Below are positions 61,463-64,000 of a stretch of 64,000 nt of DNA, in pieces. How positions within the stretch are numbered: the first letter of the stretch is position 1; every line of letters begins with the position of its first letter. Source of the stretch: Stenotrophomonas maltophilia (lineage in GTDB: Bacteria > Pseudomonadota > Gammaproteobacteria > Xanthomonadales > Xanthomonadaceae); NCBI RefSeq assembly GCF_002799155.1, contig NZ_NERD01000002.1, positions 1,240,001 through 1,304,000 on the forward strand. Reading direction: 5' to 3'. The position numbers were made by a program, and so were the translations under genes. The notes beneath the pieces are model-generated. The model was given only the letters and a program-made list of their open reading frames with translations. It searched no databases and was not told the DNA's origin.

Positions 61463-62443
61463 ATGAAACTGTTTCCGCTGCACATCCTCCCGAACGACAC
61501 CAAGATCGACTTCATGCGCTGGCGCCATGTCGCGATGGTCGTCACGGTCATCGTGTTCTTGGCCTCGGTCGCCATCATCGGCGTCAAGGGCTTCAATTAC
61601 GCGCTGGACTTCACCGGTGGCACCCTGATCGAAGCCCGCTTCGACAAGGCGGTGGACGTCGAGCAGGTCCGCACCAAGCTCGAGCAGGGCGGCTTTGACG
61701 GCGCCCAGGTGCAGAGCGTCGGTGGCAACACCGACCTGCTGATCCGCCTGGCCCCGCACGGTGAGCACGCTGCCGGCACCGGCGACGCCGCGCACGAGGA
61801 CAAGGCTACCGCTGCCGCCGTCGTGAAGGCGCTGTCAACCGCCGACAACCAGGCCACCGTGCTCCGTAACGAGTTCGTGGGCCCGCAGATCGGCAAGGAC
61901 CTGGCGATGAATGGCCTGTACGCCACCATCTTCATGCTGGCCGGCTTCCTGATCTACATTGCCGTGCGCTTCGAATGGAAGTTCGCGGTTACCGCCAGCA
62001 TCGTGGCGATGTTCGACCTGATCGTGACGGTGGCTTACGTGTCCCTGCTGGGCCGTGAGTTCGACCTGACCGTGCTGGCTGGCCTGCTGTCGGTGATGGG
62101 CTTTGCGATCAACGATCTGATCGTGGTCTTCGACCGCGTCCGCGAGAACTTCCGCAGCCTGCGCGTGGACTCGATGGAAGTGCTGAACCGTTCGATCAAC
62201 CAGACGCTGTCGCGTACGGTGATTACTGCGGTGATGTTCTTCCTGTCCGCGCTTGCCCTGTACATGTACGGCGGCAGCTCGATGGAAGGCCTGGCCGAGA
62301 CGCACATGATCGGTGCGGTGATCGTGGTGCTGTCCTCGATCCTGGTGGCGGTGCCGATGCTGACCATCGGTTTCCTGCGCGTCAGCAAGCAGGACCTGCT
62401 GCCGAAGGCGAAGGACGTCGAGGCCCTGGCCCGTCGCCCGTAA
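61463..62443 (+). CDS. secF: Protein translocase subunit SecF
   Basis: A 326-residue partner of SecD: GFNYALDFTGGTLIEARF (periplasmic motif), a Gly/Ala/His-rich insert (PHGEHAAGTGDAAHEDK, about 94-110), and the TM region with INDLIVVFDRVREN. It lies 15 bp after secD in the same operon. Confidence 0.98.
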   Translation: MKLFPLHILPNDTKIDFMRWRHVAMVVTVIVFLASVAIIGVKGFNYALDFTGGTLIEARFDKAVDVEQVRTKLEQGGFDGAQVQSVGGNTDLLIRLAPHGEHAAGTGDAAHEDKATAAAVVKALSTADNQATVLRNEFVGPQIGKDLAMNGLYATIFMLAGFLIYIAVRFEWKFAVTASIVAMFDLIVTVAYVSLLGREFDLTVLAGLLSVMGFAINDLIVVFDRVRENFRSLRVDSMEVLNRSINQTLSRTVITAVMFFLSALALYMYGGSSMEGLAETHMIGAVIVVLSSILVAVPMLTIGFLRVSKQDLLPKAKDVEALARRP

Positions 62444-62471
62444 GCGTTCGCGCTGCACGCAACACACAGAG

Positions 62472-62496
62472 AACCCCGCGCAAGCGGGGTTTTTTG
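62472..62496 (+). terminator. Terminator of the queA-secF operon
   Basis: AACCCCGC-GCAA-GCGGGGTT followed by a run of T. Confidence 0.93.
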
Positions 62497-62652
62497 TGGG
62501 CAGGGCTGGTACGCATCATCGCATGCGCGCTGTCGCTCCCACGCTTCTCTGCGCGAACCGTGGGCCCCACTTACCAGCTCCCAGACCCCCGCCGCTTCGC
62601 GGCCGCCCCCTGACTCAGGGGGCTCTGCCCCAGACCGGTTCCGCACGGCTGA

Positions 62653-62734
62653 TGGTGGGTGCCGACCGTTGGTCGGCACATCTGTCAGATATCGAATGAA
62701 TTCAACCGTGCCGACCAACGGTCGGCACCCACCA
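62653..62734. repeat. Inverted pair of SMAG-type palindromes
   Basis: Two 27-base arms (62653-62679 and 62708-62734) are perfect reverse complements; each is itself a hairpin (GTGCCGACC/GGTCGGCAC). The spacer is 28 bases. The GTAG head is GTGG here. Confidence 0.85.
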
Positions 62735-62770
62735 ACAGCAGCGGCGACATGTCCGACAGATCGCGGGAAA

Positions 62771-62947
62771 CTGTCGAAGGCGGGGTGGGTCAGGTTGCGG
62801 GGGCGTGAGCGCCATGGATGGCGCGACCGAGCCTACAGGGACGTATTCACGGCGTCCCCCGCAACCGGACCCACCCCGCCAACCCACAGGACCCCAGCTT
62901 CTGCCGTTGACGTTGCCTCTGCGGGTGCAGGGTGCAACCCTGCAAAA
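62771..62947 (+). repeat. Composite palindromic repeat, copy 3
   Basis: CTGTCGAA (62771-62778), a 102-bp palindromic core (62779-62880) with arms GGCGGGGTGGGT and ACCCACCCCGCC, an internal GCGCCA/TGGCGC hairpin, then AACCCAC, GTTGACGTTG and a GCAGGGT/ACCCTGC hairpin (62927-62943). The remaining DNA of the 640-bp secF-fabV gap has no gene I can support. Confidence 0.85.
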
Positions 62948-63081
62948 CAAACACCACCCTACGCCAGCGTCGGTTGTGCAATCTTCCCCCGCGCACTACG
63001 ATCCTGCGGTTCGCGCGCGCAGGCGCGCGCCCGTATTCCTGCTGAGCGCCCCGTGCGCCGCATTGCCAACCCGAGGTATTC

Positions 63082-64000
63082 ATGGTCATCAAACCGCGCG
63101 TCCGCGGCTTCATCTGCGTCACCACCCATCCGACCGGCTGCGAGGCTGCGGTCAAGCAGCAGATCGACTACATCCGCGCGCGTCCGCCGATCCAGAACGG
63201 CCCCAAGCGCGTGCTGGTGATCGGCGCCTCGACCGGCTACGGCCTGGCTGCACGCATCACCGCGGCCTTCGGCAGCGGCGCCGCCACCCTGGGCATCTTC
63301 TTCGAACGCCCGGGCAGCGAAACCAAGCCGGGTACCGCGGGTTGGTACAACTCGGCTGCGTTCCACACGTACGCTGCGGAAGCCGGCCTGTACGCCAAGA
63401 GCATCAACGGCGATGCCTTCTCCGATGAAGTGAAGGCGAAGACCATCGAAATGATCAAGGCCGATCTCGGCCAAGTGGACCAGGTCGTCTACAGCCTGGC
63501 TGCGCCGCGCCGCAAGCACCCGAAGACCGGCGAGATCATCAGTTCCACGCTGAAGCCGATCGGCGAGCCGATCACGCTGCGCGGCCTGGACACCGACAAG
63601 GAAGTGCTGACCGAGACCCAGCTGCAGCCGGCGACCCCGGAAGAGATCGCCGGCACCGTCGCGGTGATGGGCGGCGAGGACTGGCAGATGTGGATCGATG
63701 CACTGGCCGATGCCGACGTGCTGGCCAACGGCTGCACCACCACCGCCTTCACCTATGTGGGCGAAGAAATCACCCAGGCGATCTACTGGAATGGCTCGAT
63801 CGGTGCCGCCAAGAAGGATCTGGACACCAAGGTGCTGGGCCTGCGCGAGAAGCTGGCCAGGATTGGTGGTGACGCACGCGTATCGGTGCTGAAGGCGGTG
63901 GTCACCCAGGCCAGTTCGGCCATTCCGACCATGCCGCTGTACCTGTCGCTGCTGTTCAAGGTGATGAAGGAAAAGGGCACCCACGAAGGCTGCATCGAGC
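63082..64000 (+). CDS. fabV: Enoyl-ACP reductase FabV (3' end cut by window)
   Basis: The first 306 codons of an NADH-dependent enoyl-ACP/CoA reductase, last step of the fatty-acid elongation cycle. [20 protein letters not shown] starts the protein (split motif), [14 protein letters not shown] binds NADH, and the catalytic Tyr235 and Lys244 (Yxxxxxxxx[11 protein letters not shown]) are present at the spacing that distinguishes FabV from FabI. FabV enzymes are poorly inhibited by triclosan. The gene runs off the window end. Confidence 0.95.
   Translation, partial: MVIKPRVRGFICVTTHPTGCEAAVKQQIDYIRARPPIQNGPKRVLVIGASTGYGLAARITAAFGSGAATLGIFFERPGSETKPGTAGWYNSAAFHTYAAEAGLYAKSINGDAFSDEVKAKTIEMIKADLGQVDQVVYSLAAPRRKHPKTGEIISSTLKPIGEPITLRGLDTDKEVLTETQLQPATPEEIAGTVAVMGGEDWQMWIDALADADVLANGCTTTAFTYVGEEITQAIYWNGSIGAAKKDLDTKVLGLREKLARIGGDARVSVLKAVVTQASSAIPTMPLYLSLLFKVMKEKGTHEGCIE

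Noticed and set aside
1..64000. CRISPR arrays, tRNA or rRNA genes, prophage or insertion sequences
   Set aside because: I looked for regularly spaced repeats, cloverleaf ends with CCA, and transposase or integrase motifs and saw none apart from the tmRNA.

Overview
The window looks like chromosome of a Stenotrophomonas maltophilia-group gammaproteobacterium (Xanthomonadaceae). The basis is the very high GC content with strong GC3 bias, the GTAG-headed palindromic repeats (SMAG type) between genes, a complete smeRv/smeU1-V-W-U2-X efflux locus, a FabV-type enoyl reductase, and housekeeping gene order typical of xanthomonads (recN, hrcA-grpE-dnaK-dnaJ; queA-tgt-yajC-secD-secF; ssrA with smpB, ratA, rnfH, bamE, fur). 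I saw no prophage, insertion sequence, CRISPR array or tRNA.

Layout. 1-2.1 kb: end of an unknown gene, a PsiF-family secreted protein, an ArsR/AHSA1 pair and upp. 2.3-7.9 kb: a four-gene, nearly gapless operon (TonB-dependent receptor, phytase-like lipoprotein, purple acid phosphatase, secreted pyrophosphatase) that reads as a phosphorus-scavenging unit. 8-10.3 kb: photolyase and an OmpA-like lipoprotein. 10.5-19.5 kb: LysR regulator SmeRv divergent from the RND efflux operon with its two SDR genes. 19.5-22.8 kb: small enzymes and hypotheticals, ending with hchA. 23.0-24.4 kb: a tiny two-gene cassette of a 32-codon peptide ending in an evenly spaced W/W/W/F pattern followed by a cytochrome P450; this is the best candidate for an undescribed system (a P450-modified ribosomal peptide). 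24.4-29.5 kb: lipoprotein hydrolase, methyltransferase-like membrane protein, secreted hypotheticals, tmRNA and an acetyltransferase. 29.6-32.9 kb: GNAT, smpB, ratA, rnfH, bamE, fur. 32.9-36.9 kb: SGNH esterase divergent from a LysR regulator, then recN. 37-42 kb: the heat-shock operon with recognisable sigma-32 promoters. 42-46.8 kb: AraC/fsr divergent pair, an intergenic repeat cluster, then pdxY-tyrA. 47-54.9 kb: ABC exporter, yigZ, an ECF sigma factor with an unusual Ala/Pro-rich membrane partner, a GAF-GAF-GGDEF-EAL protein and a LOG-family protein. 55-62.4 kb: aminotransferase with an attenuator-like leader, queA, tgt, yajC, secD, secF. 62.5-64 kb: repeats and the 5' part of fabV.

Intergenic DNA is unusually informative. 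At least three palindrome families recur: SMAG elements, 40-90 bp GGGGTCAG palindromes, and a composite element of about 180 bp with a 102-bp palindromic core present three times. In the last family the outer stems differ between copies but remain paired, which suggests that structure rather than sequence is conserved.
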